The notes: generated by a model from the sequence alone, not told the origin. Shown: positions 52,674 to 63,717, counted from the first letter of the stretch. The stretch is DNA of 64,000 nucleotides from Micrasema longulum (GCA_022494885.1 JAGVSM010001124.1:186001-250000), one strand, 5' to 3'. Made by a program: numbers and translations.

Positions 52674-53190
52674 GTGTGAATGTTACACAGTGTGTAAATT
52701 GGCCACTTAAACCAGCCTATGACAGGTCATAAGCCCTGTAGATGCCTAGACTTCTATATTGACAACCCTGAAATTATGCGGAGCATTAGCTTTTATGGTC
52801 CGGTCGCTGACGCTGTCTAAGGTCCTGTCGTCCTATGCTGCATAGGCTGTTTCACATTCTAATATACAGAACCAACCTGCCAATGGCTATGCCTGTTGGA
52901 AGGACTATCTCTATGTTGAACAATATTACTTTGGACACTGACATTTTTCACGTCTCTGAAGGAGTTTTTCGTTACAAGATTTTCTTACTTTTTAAACATA
53001 TTATTCTCTGGATATTACGTATAATTATGTGTTATTTATATTTATACCTAATTTTATTTTTATTATTTCCAAATGTATGAATTAAGATATTCCATTTTGT
53101 AATGTACACATGTATAAATAAATCAAATTGAAATTGAAAAATTGAAATTACCTTCTCTAAAATGTTCTTCATCTCTGTTGTAATATGTTA
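52674..53190 (-). mobile_element. Family D copy interrupted by a retroposon
   Basis: 52674-52757 (ATGTTACACAGTGTG, CACTTAAACCAGCC, GCCTAGACTTCTATATT) and 53150-53188 (CCTTCTCTAAAATGTTC, CATCTCTGTTGTAATATG) together make one family D end. The 392-base insert (52758-53149) ends in ATAAATAAATC and AATTGAAATTGAAA units, a tandem-repeat tail typical of RTE-type or other non-LTR insertions. Its 81-codon frame is not recognisable. Confidence 0.65.
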
Positions 53191-54357
53191 ATATGAAATA
53201 TTGTTACGAAACGTTGTACCAATAAAAATACAAAGTTATGTCTTGAATATAAAACATACGTAGTTCCGTATATTTAACTAAATTTACTCTAGTAGTTTAC
53301 TATGAGTTAGATGCCATTTAATTGCAAGAACAATCGTAAATTAACTTTAGTATTCCCGCAAAGTAAATGAATGGCGCAATTAGCCGTGGGAGTCTCCGGT
53401 CCCGGTCTCATCAGATCTCAGAATACCGCTACTGCTCGTATGGGGCATGGGCAGGCTTGATGCCATGATGCCATACAATGCAGATAGCCAATATTGCGCT
53501 AACAAAGCAGAGCGGAACTAACCGTGGACTTATCTTATTCTGATTCATATCAACTAATTACTTCAGACAATCGGTTTTAACTGCTTTTATTGACAATAAA
53601 GCCGTTTCTTTCCAACTGTTTTATTCTTTTTGTACAAATAACATATTAGAGTTCTTATAATTTACCCAAATATTTTAATTTTGGTGACCATTTCCATTGG
53701 GGTTCAAGCCGTCAGTGGGGTCGCAGTGAGTCGCATCTCGCTGGAGGGTGTGATTCTATTTAATGCTGCGAACGCCCAGTTGCATTCCACCTAACCCAAA
53801 CTATTTTTAAACTTTGGATGAAAGAGCGGCATGCTTCTGCTATCAGCGCGGCGGTTGACATTAATTTGTCGATTTTTCAACACCGAATCACATCCGCGCT
53901 AGACCTTTTCACAACTGTTTCTGAAGCCTTTTATCTGTCAATTCGATTTCCCATTTATTTTATTCAAGGCACGTAACGTATCGCGCAAATATTGTAACTT
54001 TTACAGAATTTGCGTAGCACCGCCGTCGCTGTTAGCAAAAAAAATAAATTTTTACGCCTTGGTAACGAAACAACGCCGCTCTTACGACCAATGTTTTTAT
54101 GTGATAAATAAAAAGGTATTTTTACAAATTAAAACATCCTACTTCAAATTATTCTAGCTACTTTCAGTTAAAAGTTATAACGGTTTTAAGTATATAATAT
54201 ACCACCGAACAACCTGCATAATGAAATATCTCAAGACGCAAGCGGGGGAGGGGCGGGGAGTTTGAGTAGGTATTAATTAAGTATCACATCTAGAACACAT
54301 GTGCAAAAAATCAGCTGGTTATAAAACATTTGATGTTTAAAACCTAAAACTCCTGGG
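53191..54357. other. Mixed DNA; one SINE 3' fragment
   Basis: 53640-53700 (minus) is the 3' part of family S (GGAAATGGTCACC, AAAATTAAAATATTTGGGT). 53390-53530 and 53700-53790 are GC-richer but have no recognisable motif. No gene called. Confidence 0.4.
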
Positions 54358-54530
54358 CTATAAGCGAAGGTAACGGGAAACCACTCTGGTCATCTTTTCC
54401 CGGGAATCACTATGGCGAGTACATCTAACAAGCGGTTGTCTTGGCCTCGGAGTAGCGCAGGACCAAAATGTTTCGCTGTAGTGATCGCCAACGTCGGGAG
54501 GACCTGATGAGGCACCGCAAGAAGAAGAAG
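54358..54530 (+). mobile_element. LINE fragment with (AAG)n tail inserted in a SINE
   Basis: CTGGTCATCTTTTCCCGGG through FAVVIANVGRT codons to GGCACCGCAAGAAGAAGAAG. The VVIAN.GRTR.GTA string also occurs at 39466. Termination in (AAG)n directly before family S sequence indicates insertion into the SINE 3' body. Confidence 0.5.
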
Positions 54531-54662
54531 ACCATTTCCAATGAGTTGTAAATAACTCACTAGTCGAGATCGGAAATCGAGTTGGGGTAGAGTGAGGTTC
54601 GAACCTCGGACCTCTGATCCGTGAGTTCGCAACACTAGCCACGGGACTGCAACCCGATTCAT
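54531..54662 (-). mobile_element. tRNA-related SINE (family S)
   Basis: Minus strand: CGGGTTGCAGTCCCGTGGC, TAGTGTTGCGAACTCACGG, TCCGAGGTTCGAACCTC, ACTCTACCCCAACTCGATTT, GAGTTATTTACAACTC. A-box-like TGGCTAGTGTTG and B box GGTTCGAACCT. The 3' body was displaced by the (AAG)n LINE. Confidence 0.8.
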
Positions 54663-55990
54663 GAGTGTATTTCTAATTTTTAGATCTCTGAAAAAAATAC
54701 TTTAACAATTTTCAAATATGCCGCCATGTTTGCCAGAGATAAAACGTATTTTTTGGGCACTGTCATGTCGTTGCTTAAGTTCAAAAGGCCACAAATCGAA
54801 TTTGACTTTTTCAATAGAGCCAATCACAGTTTTTGCTTTTTTTAGTCTAACTTTTTATATTTATGTTTTTAATATCATTACAGCGTTTTTCAAAGCGGTA
54901 TCTATCTAATTATGGAGTTTAGTGCTAACTATCATTCAGAAACATAAAACAACACATAAAAAGATGGCCGTATGTCGATGAAAATATTTCAAAAAGGCCA
55001 CGTATCATAAATAAAAATTATATTTACTAGGGGTTTTTTGACACGAATGTTAAACATGGAAAAACGAATATTAAAATGAAGACAGCCAGCTACATAAAAA
55101 TAAACAAAGAAAAACAAAATGTGTTTTTAAAATTAAGTCACAAAATAAAATATCTTACACAAAAGTTAAACAATAAAATCAACGGTATAACGTTTTGCTC
55201 TAAAGTGAACCACCAAAACGCAAAATTCCAAAATGACTGTTCTGCGATTTGGGTCATTTATAATGCAAATTCCACGGGAGTCTTTTTCTTATAGAAAAAT
55301 ATGACCGATTTAAATCTCATTTTTGTGATAAAACGAAATTTCGGGGTTTTCGGTTTATGGCATTTTAGAAGCAGCGATATTTTACACTATTGTGTATCAA
55401 TATGTAAAAAGGCAATGTTCGTATGAGTGTCTTCGATGCACTAAATAACTACTGTACCGATTTATGTGCGTTTTTTATCAAAACGATGGGCATTGCCATG
55501 GGTATATTTATAGCTCTTAAAATCTTTAATCTGTTCTGTAGAAAAAAAGTTGGGAGCGTAAATGTTTCACTCATCATTCGCCAGGGCTGCATTCGAGGAG
55601 CATTCATGTACTAAAACATTGAGTGAATGTTATTTTTTGTTTTTTATGACTCCCAATCAGATGCTTTCCTTATATTCCTTACAAAATCTACCCATTTGTT
55701 TCTTTTTACTGGATTTTTGGTAATACTAAAATAACATTTATTACATTTTTGAAAATCGTAATCCTACATAAAGTGAACCCCTGTACCAACTTACCAAAGA
55801 AGAGCAGAACTTGACATTTGCAAAAAAAAAATAAAAATAAAAATGAATTATTTCAAGCTTCAGAATTAAATCATAAACAAGTCCCTAGGTACCTACTTAC
55901 CAATCAAAAGTTGCACCATCTTTTTTTTTCGTTTATCCGTTTATCATTATAAAGTAAAGTTTTGTAAATATACTAATGTAAAACTGTTAA
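54663..55990. other. AT-rich DNA; family K unit at 55840-55930
   Basis: TCATAAACAAGTCCCTAGG, TACCTACTTACCAATC (about 55870-55905) is one inverted family K unit. Other frames (for example 55076-55294) lack recognisable motifs. Confidence 0.4.
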
Positions 55991-55994
55991 ATTT

Positions 55995-56565
55995 TTAGAG
56001 GAAACGGTGTTTGACTTTTCTTCATTCAAACTAATTCCCGTATTTTCTCCCTGGGTTATGGGCTAGAACAGTGTTTTTACACACTATAGGTATTTACCAT
56101 TAGCGTGTCCCTATGGCTTTATTTTTTTATTGTATATATTGTTTATTGTGGGAACTAGAACCATTCAAAATCCCGTAAATATGCCCAGTTGTATCCGCTG
56201 TCTTCGGGCGCACGGTATACAGGTATACAAATATGATAATTATTTGTGAAAAACCCAACCAATACAGAAATTTATATTCTGATGTTCTGACTAAAAAAAT
56301 TATAAATTCGTTCAGTTTTGAGGTGCGGAAAACGGGACAACGAAACGTCGATTTTGTCTATTTTAGTAAGGTATAAAAGGTCCGACAGGGAGTTGTCTTT
56401 TTCGCACAGTATCGGGGAGGCATCTGCAAAACAGAGACAGAAAAAGTACAGTCAACTACTTATTTATCAAAATTCACTGTCACCGCATATCTTCACAATT
56501 ATTTATGTAATCCGAAGCACAAAAATCAAACTTTCGATTGTGTTCGTCGAATCTATATAATCAAA
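55995..56565 (+). repeat. Family H repeat, copy 2
   Basis: CCCGTATTTTCTCCCTGGG, AGCGTGTCCCTATGG, CCATTCAAAATCCCG, GAGGTGCGGAAAACGGGAC and TATCGGGGAGGCATCTGC. A TATAAAAGG string (56374) lies 5' of GTCCGACAGGGAG; copy 1 has CATAATTAG there. Confidence 0.65.
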
Positions 56566-56724
56566 TCCAGGAATAGCAAAGAATTGCCGGGTTCAGCTCG
56601 TTTTTTGGTTTTTACATATATTTTTTTAACCAATAATAATATTCGTGTGTGGAGAGAATCACCAATGAGGAAGTTCAGTGTCTTTTTTTCTTTTTTATTT
56701 GTTAACTGAGCCAATTTTTTTTTT

Positions 56725-57065
56725 TAAATTTACGTGTATTATCTGCGCTATGATTTTTTGAAGTTTTGTATTTCTGAAATAACTCCGCGTGTGACGTCAG
56801 AGGTTGTTCTCTGTTAGTTCTTCCCATTGGTTCGTTTACGGCAAGCCAACCGGATATCCTTCTCGGCTCTCACATCATTGGTTGGTTCATATGAACCATG
56901 ACGTCAATCAAAGTAGTGCGTTTTCATTGAATTATTTTTTTCGTACATTTTCAAGAAACTTTGCCGTACAATTTAATGCTCTAATTTTTACCGCGCGTAA
57001 GAAAACATTTTTTATATTCAACTTCCGTAGCACTAAACTTTCTCATTATTAAAATCAATCAATCA
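56725..57065 (-). repeat. Family G repeat, copy 5
   Basis: ATCTGCGCTATGATTTTTTG, CTCCGCGTGTGACGTCAGAG, CCCATTGGTTCG, ACATCATTGGTTGGTTC, CATGACGTCAATC, TTTACCGCGCGTAAGAAAAC, TTCCGTAGCACTAAAC. Two CRE-like and three CCAAT-like sites. Confidence 0.7.
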
Positions 57066-57289
57066 GTTGGCATTTATTCATATGTTATCTATCTACACAT
57101 CGCCAGTAAAATGTCATAAAATGACAGTCAACCGATTTCGATAAAAATCTGGAATATTAAAAAAAAACAGGAGGAAGTATCCTTACTTACCAAGGAAGGA
57201 GGAAGAAAATGCCCGAATCGACCAAAGTCAAAATAGAAACGAGAGAAAAGAATTCTACAAATTTTAATCCGTTTTTTTGCCTTTTTTTC

Positions 57290-58060
57290 CTATTTCAGGA
57301 TTGTTAAATAATTTCAAAATTTTTCATTTATCTTTTGGGAAGTTTCCTTCGGGATTTTCCGTATATTTAAGGAATATTTCTACTGGATTCTAAGTATATT
57401 ACAGAACGGTTCCCTTATAATTTTCCGCATATTTCAGGAAGGTTTTTTTAGTATCATTTAGGTAGGTAATTTCAGGATATTAAGGCCATATTTTAGGTCT
57501 TTTTCAGGATAAGTATATTTCCGAAACGTTCCATCAGAATTTTCAATGTATTTGTTTTAGAAAAACAAATCATCTTAGAAAGATTTTTTTGAACTCAAGT
57601 AAAGCTTGAACTCTTGAAACTCGTTCAAACTTGAAAGTAACTATTTCGAGAATTGCCTGCGTTTACTGGCGAGCGCGATTGACATCCTTTATATTTTAAT
57701 TATTTCCTTACACAATCTTCCGGAGTGCTTAGAACCTTCGTAAGAAAACGAACCATCCTAAAACACGATGAAAATTCTAAGAAAACTTTCCATAAATACT
57801 GAAAGCAGCTTCCTAAAATAAAATTGAAATCACGCTTTTCCTATTATTTTTATCAAGAGAAAATTTTCCTTAAATACTGAAAGGATAATCCTAAACCTAA
57901 GGTGCTCATTCAGGATTTTCCTTTCGGTATTCAAGGAAAGTTTTCTCAGGATTTAAATTATATTTAAGGAAGTTCCTTTTAGTTTAAAGAAAGTTCTCTC
58001 AGTATTTTTATTATATTTTTAGAAGGTTCATTCAGTAATTTTTAGTATCTTTGAGGAAAA
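57290..58060. repeat. Degenerate 35-45 bp minisatellite (CAGGATTTTCC)
   Basis: Units like TTCAGGAAGGTTTTTT, GGGATTTTCCGTATATTTAAG, GGATTTTCCTTTCGGTATTC and their inverses (CTTAAATACTGAAAGG) follow one another for about 770 bases in both orientations. Strongly diverged. Confidence 0.6.
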
Positions 58061-58243
58061 TTATTTTAACATCTCTGTATTCTATATACTACATAGGCAG
58101 TAATATATAGATATTACAGTAAATCCACGTTTTTGCGTTTCTCAATTTGTTTCCCGCTTTTATACAGAAATATTCCGCTCCCAGTTTTTAAAAGTTTCAT
58201 CAACCCGCTTTTACGTTTAATTTTTTTCCAAAAAATATTTAAG

Positions 58244-58443
58244 TACAGATAGTGTTTTTCTGGGTTATTATGCCGTGTTTGTGGGCTTTGTATTGCCGAC
58301 GTTTCGGAGCACATTGCAGTGTCCATCTTCAGGGCTGAATTCAGTCATTCAGCCCTGAAGATGGACACTGCAATGTGCTCCGAAACGTCGGCAATACAAA
58401 GCCCACAAACACGGCATAATAACCCAGAAAAACACTATCTGTA
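58244..58443. mobile_element. Perfect palindrome, 97-bp arms
   Basis: Arms 58244-58340 and 58347-58443 are exact reverse complements around the 6-base loop TCAGTC. Each arm holds CTGAAGATGGACACTGC, GTGCTCCGAAACGTCGGC, AACACGGCATAATAACCC. It sits in the left body of the composite element. Arm identity suggests recent formation, or an assembly artefact. Confidence 0.9.
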
Positions 58444-58917
58444 TTCTGAAGGCCGTGAAAACCCACGAACCTTAATAATTTAAGTGTTTCCTTTAGGGTT
58501 GGTTTTATTTTTTATCAAAAACGCCATATTAACACATTACAAATCGCGACACGCATTTGACAAACGTTTAGGAACAATAAAGTCTTAATGTCTATAAATT
58601 GCGATAAAAAAAGTTTTGAAATGTAGCAACAGAAATATTAAAAGTTATAAACATAATGTAAAAATAAGATGGTTTAAAGGTTATAAAATTACGAGTTTTC
58701 CGCGATCTAAAAGACAGTTAAAAGCTGAAATTCCAGCGATTTTACTTTTTTTATGACTTTTTCACAAAGAGGAAGAAAAATGCATCAGTAAAAAAAGTGA
58801 TACCGTAGAAATAAAAAAAAAACACCTTTAGGGGAAAACCATTATTTTATGCAAATTCGAATTCATGTGTTAAAACACTTTTTTGTTCCTCCCTTTCGAG
58901 GGAAAAAATAAATGTAA

Positions 58918-59062
58918 AAATCGGGGTGTGGTTCCGTGGCTTGTGTTGCGGACTCGCGGATCAGAGGTCCGGGGTTGAACCCCACTCTCCCCCGACTTGA
59001 TTTCCATTTTCTAATAGTGAGTTATTTACAACTCATTGAAAATGGATCCAAAATCAAAATAT
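58918..59062 (+). mobile_element. tRNA-related SINE (family S), near-complete
   Basis: TCGGGGTGTGGTTCCGTGGC, TTGTGTTGCGGACTCGCGG, CAGAGGTCCGGGGTTGAAC, CCCACTCTCCCCCGAC, AATAGTGAGTTATTTACAAC, TCATTGAAAATGG. B box GGTTGAACCCC has one mismatch from the canonical sequence. Confidence 0.8.
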
Positions 59063-60204
59063 TTCTTTAAAAGAAGAAGAAAAAAAGGGTTTTATCGTAT
59101 ATTTTTATTATTTTCATATCTTCATTACGTATTATTCTTTCTCTTCATATCTCATCTTTTATTCCTTTCGTATTATTGTTTCATATCTCTATTGTCTATT
59201 ATTATTTATTTATTTATTATTTCAACGACTTTTACCTTTGACGTAATTTTATTATGACCTTTGACTTCATTTCTCCATTACCTATTATTCTTATCATATC
59301 TCCATTACCTAATATTCTTTTCATATCGCCATTATCTATTATTATTTATTTATTTGATTACTATTTCAACAGTAAGCTTAAGAGCCTTAAACAATTTTAC
59401 TATTTACTAAAACCTCGTTTTTACGTTCCTCGATTTTACGTTTTCCCGCTCTTTACACCTGAAATATTTAGGTCCCATTTTTTCCCATACATTCTTATTC
59501 AATATTCCCCCCAATTAACGTTTTTTACGCTTTTCATAACCCCGGTTTTACATCGAATTTTTTCCATAACTCATTCGATCTGTCAAAAGACGAGACGCGC
59601 GCCGCCGCGTGAATGGAGAATAGAATCGAGGTATTAAAAAAATGTGTAAATTATTGTCTCAAACTAAATTCAAAGTAGGTGCAGTGTAATTGCCATTTAA
59701 GTGTGTAATTTTGTCATTTTACTAAATGGTGACATGCAGTTGACGCATGTTTAGGAAGATTAGTCTTTACATCAATAAATTACGATGCAGAATGTTTAAA
59801 AAATTGGCAATATAAATATTATTTGGTGTTATCCACATATAATGTTAAAAAGAGATAGTTTAAACAGTTATCATAAAAGTGTGAGATGTAAATGACCGTT
59901 GTAATTTTGTGGTGCCATACTAAAAAAAGTGATACCATATAAATAAATTTTCCCAATATTTAGGGAAAAATTCGTTGTATGCATTTTATGCAAACTCAAA
60001 TATTTATTTTCGTTTTTTTTAGCCTTTAGGTTAAGTACCCAGGTAAAATTATTTAAACATGTTTTTTTTTAAATTCAATAAAAAATAGTATTGCTTGAAA
60101 AAAACTTTTTTTAAATTATATCATTGGTAAATATGAATAGTCCCCAATCATGACAGTTCTTACAATTTTTCTGCAGTATATTTAAAATTAATTAATTAAT
60201 TATG

Positions 60205-60275
60205 GATAACTTATATAGCGCCATTTTCGTAATAAAATACCTCAAGGGCGCTTTACATGGTGATTCTATTGTTAA
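60205..60275 (-). mobile_element. L2-type LINE 3' tail
   Basis: AACTTATATAGCGCC, ATTTTCGTAATAAAATACC, TCAAGGGCGCTTTACA. Inverse of 34365-34420. Confidence 0.75.
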
Positions 60276-60708
60276 GTTAATTTAATTGAAGCTTTTAAAT
60301 TTGTAATTTAATTAAAATAATTTATTTTGTTGTCACGTGCTACGGGTTTATTCAAATGATTTACAGAACAAGTGGGTTTTATCCCATTCCATGCCATAGG
60401 GCCTGCGACCGCAAATGCGCGTTCACCAAATTTAGTGCGCTGTTTGCGTAGAGGTATAATAATTAGTATAATCTTATACAAAAATTACATTTTAATGAAA
60501 TTTATTTCTTTCCATACATTTTTCATTTCCTCACTTTAAAGTTTTCCTCAGTTTTACACTTGTTGCTCTCTTGAAAAACGTAAAACAGGGGTTTTACTGT
60601 ATTATACTTTCCATGTCTCCTATTATCTATTATTATTACTATTATTATTTTTATATTTCCTTTACCTTTTTATTTTTGTAAGAGCTGAGCATCGGTGAGA
60701 TTCTACTA

Positions 60709-61446
60709 CGAGATGTGTTCAGAAAATAACAGGAATTTTTAAATTTCGCGGAATTGGAGAGTCCGATTATCATTTTTTCTTTTATTATGTTGGTATCCAC
60801 GCCCCTGAAGTATGCTACAATTTTCAGCTGTATTCATTGTTTACTTTGTGGGTGGCAGCCGCTAAGTTTAGACGTGTTCGGCGTGCTCAGCAATTTTCGT
60901 CTTGGCGATACAGAATGCCTCCGCTGGGACGATTGAGCATTAGTTTCGACGTCATATCCATAAACCCATGTTTCGTCACCTGTTTTAGTAATTCTGCATC
61001 GTCGTCGACTTTATTTAGTGACACCTGAGAAACTTCCATTCGCCGCTGTTTTTATTCAAAATTCAACAATTTTGGAACAAATTTTGCTGCCACACATTTC
61101 ATACCCAAACAAAACATTTGAAAAAATTTAATGGCATGAGCCAATCGATAAGTCAACATCATCAGCAACTTCTCTGATTGTTATTCGGCAATCGCTCATA
61201 ACCATTTCATTAACTTTTTCCACGTTTTCATCGGTTGTTAATGTGGTGGGGCGTCCGGACCATTCGTCATCTTTAACGTCTTCACGGCCATCCACGGCTG
61301 CCACCGACATAGTAAACAATGAATACTGCTGAAAATTTTAGCATACTTCAGGGGCATGTATACCAACATCATGAAAAAAATAATTGACAATCGGACTCCA
61401 AACCTGCAAAATTGAAAAATTCCTGTTATTTTCTGAACACACCTCG
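60709..61446 (-). mobile_element. Snapback mariner element (738 bp)
   Basis: Both ends read CGAGRTGTGTTCAGAAAATA, ACAGGAATTTTT and are flanked by TA (60707-60708, 61447-61448), as for mariner. The inverted arms are about 150 bp, far longer than the usual 20-30 bp mariner TIR. They include AATTATTTTTTTCATGATG-like leader and GTATTCATTGTTTAC up to GGTGGCAGCCG. So the 3' half of the element has been replaced by an inverted copy of its own 5' end. An internal transposase piece is retained on the minus strand. Confidence 0.85.
60865..61319 (-). pseudogene. Mariner transposase N-terminal to first catalytic region, broken
   Basis: Minus strand: GREDVKDDEWSGRPTTLTTD, ENVEKVNEMVMSDCRITIRE, VADDVDLSIGSCH, then across a frameshift AAKFVPKLLNFE, a stop, QRRMEVSQ and, in another frame, TGDETWVYGYDVETNAQSS. 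GRP, the REVADD helix and TGDETW..GYD are mariner landmarks; the D of TGDE is the first residue of the DDD triad. The sequence then runs into the inverted 5' end, so the second and third Asp are missing. About 150 of the usual 345 residues are represented; inactive. Confidence 0.85.
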
Positions 61447-61448
61447 TA

Positions 61449-63717
61449 AATTATTTCACCTATAGTACATAGTACAGGAAATGACCAAAAATACTTTTCC
61501 ATTTTTAGGCAAGTCAGTTTTATCGAAAATTTGAAATCCGGTAAGTACTTACCATATCGTGCCATAGTATAACCGACCAAATAAAATAATCCATGAAATC
61601 CATACGGAACAAAATGAGAAGACTTGTAGTTTGACTAAAATATTTATTTCTCAAATTGCAAGCATTACATTAGGCAGATACATCTACTTTGAAACATCGA
61701 AAGCTGCATTTGATTAAGTACACATTTTTACAATTACTAGAGTCTATGTGTGATGAAACCATACTACAGATTATATAAAATTGTGGAGATAAAAAGTAAC
61801 GTCGGGATGTCGATGCCTCTATATAATTTCAATTGATGTTTGCTAAAATAATGCTTGCCACGATCATGATAATATAATATGCTTATTTAATAGTTAATAA
61901 ATCTTACTGCGAATCTGTTAATCCCTAAACAAAATGAGGACGACAATAATTTACTAATAAGTATTAATTTTAAGTCAATATTTAATATAAGTAAAATTAC
62001 AGAACACAAAATTAAAAAACTTCAGTCTTATACGTGAAAAAATTAGTTACATAATTTCAGTGCAACACATTCTCAGGAGATACTTCCAACTGAATATATG
62101 AGCAGAGTCCGGATTCTGTTCTCTCAGTACTGCGGGACGCGTATCCGGAAATACGGACGCGTTATCCGCACGGGATGTTTTGGGATCCACCCGAAGTGGC
62201 TTCGTCAATGGCAGACGTGTCGGATAGAGATACCCGCCCCAGTTTTAATCGAAACAAAGCAAATTCTTTTTAACAGACATTTATGGCATAGCCGAGATTC
62301 TGCAATGAAAACGAGAATGTTTATGTCGAGTGGCGTTGGCAGGCGCTACTCAGAGGTGATTCTGTGGCATTATGAAATTGAACAGTGTTGATTAACGAGC
62401 CTCCGAGTGATTCCGAAACATCCCGAATGGGATACGTATTTACGAGCGATACTGAAGCATCCCAATGGATAACACGTCAGGTATTTACGAACATGCCTGC
62501 GGGATGCACATCTCATATATTTCTAGGATGCTAAAGTGGCGCCAATATGCACACATGTGTTTACGCCGACTAAGATAGCTCGAGTTAACTCAGTCTCCAC
62601 TAAGAGATATAAACATTTACTGGGATATTAAGGAAGTGGTGTTAACAATGATTTCATTAAAATTCTTGAGAAGTGATAAATTATCATTATAAAGTTTTTT
62701 GGTTTAAAAATTAACCATCGTCTTGATGGTGAAAAAACCCGAGTAAAATAAATCTATTCTGTTGCAAACTTTTCAGTCTGTCTGATTAATAATATTGCCT
62801 GGAAGTTTAATTAACCTAGCTGAATTAATTATGATACTAAGATGTCGTCAACAACCAGTCAATTTTAAAGTCATTTTTCTCAAAATTATTACTATTGAAA
62901 GTTTTTTCACATCGAGATGACGAAACTCACCAGGAGACAAAATTTAATAGTTACATTAGCTTAAAAGACGGAAATTTTAATATAAATTTTACTAAATATA
63001 ACAATAGTTTGTAAAAAAACACTAAAAAAGTTTGAAAGTAATATTTTATTTGATTTGTTAAGAACATCTATTCTTTTATTGAATTAAATATAGCTAGAGA
63101 TAGTATCTTGTTTCTAATAAAGAAATCGTAGCTTCCTTCCAAACATATCGACTGATATAATTTAGAAAACACTTACATTTAAAAAGACTCGCCGTTTATC
63201 GCTTCTCGCACAGAGATACAGAGAAGATACTAATATCGCAGACAGTTGATTTTTTGTCAAACATTTTCTCTGTCTGCCTCTTTAGAGAAAAGACACAATT
63301 GTGTGGGATGAATTATAATGAAAAATATACAATTTATTGGAACAAATCTGTAATTATACACATTTTTAAATGATGTCTTCTGGTGAAAACAGATGGAAGT
63401 ATTTGGAGGAATGACTGATCTGTTTCGTCAATAATACAAAATTTTCAAAAATTTACATTATTCGTCAAGTCAAGTAAATGAACCAAATTCGGTTTAAAAT
63501 CACAGACATTATTCATAAATAAAAGCCAATATACAAATAACGAGGGAGGCGCAAAACGTAATTACAAGTTTATATACAAAACAAAATGTGTCAGATATTG
63601 GATTGGGATAGCTAAGGGAAGATATGTACCGCTGAATATTTCCTCCGGCCACCGTTTCACTATAGATACTTAACTAACGCATACACTTGTCACTGGGAAT
63701 ATGTTTTGTTATTTACA
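61449..63717 (-). other. Possible unique sequence or 3' UTR, no repeat recognised
   Basis: The longest stretch (about 2.2 kb) without any repeat family seen elsewhere. A minus-strand AATAAA lies at about 61640 (TTTATT on plus). Around 62100-62520 the DNA is less AT-rich and repeats short GGATACG/GGGATG-type words (GGGATCCACCC, GAATGGGATACG, GCGGGATGC), without a recognisable protein. Confidence 0.4.

Larger units (their letters stand above)
58117..60599. mobile_element. Composite CAGTAAA-ended DNA element (pogo-like)
   Basis: Outer ends CAGTAAATCCACG, TTTTTGCG (58117) and AACGTAAAACAGG, GGTTTTACTG (60599), each next to TA, form about 27-bp imperfect TIRs. Inside are two related copies of one body: 58480-58870 and 59690-60000 share AAAAAGTGATACC and ATTTTATGCAAA. 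Inner ends lie near 59090 (GGGTTTTATCGTATA) and 59405 (AAAACCTCGTTTTTACG). A palindrome, a SINE and an L2-type tail are nested within. No transposase frame. Pogo/Tigger affinity is inferred from ends and TA sites. Confidence 0.6.
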
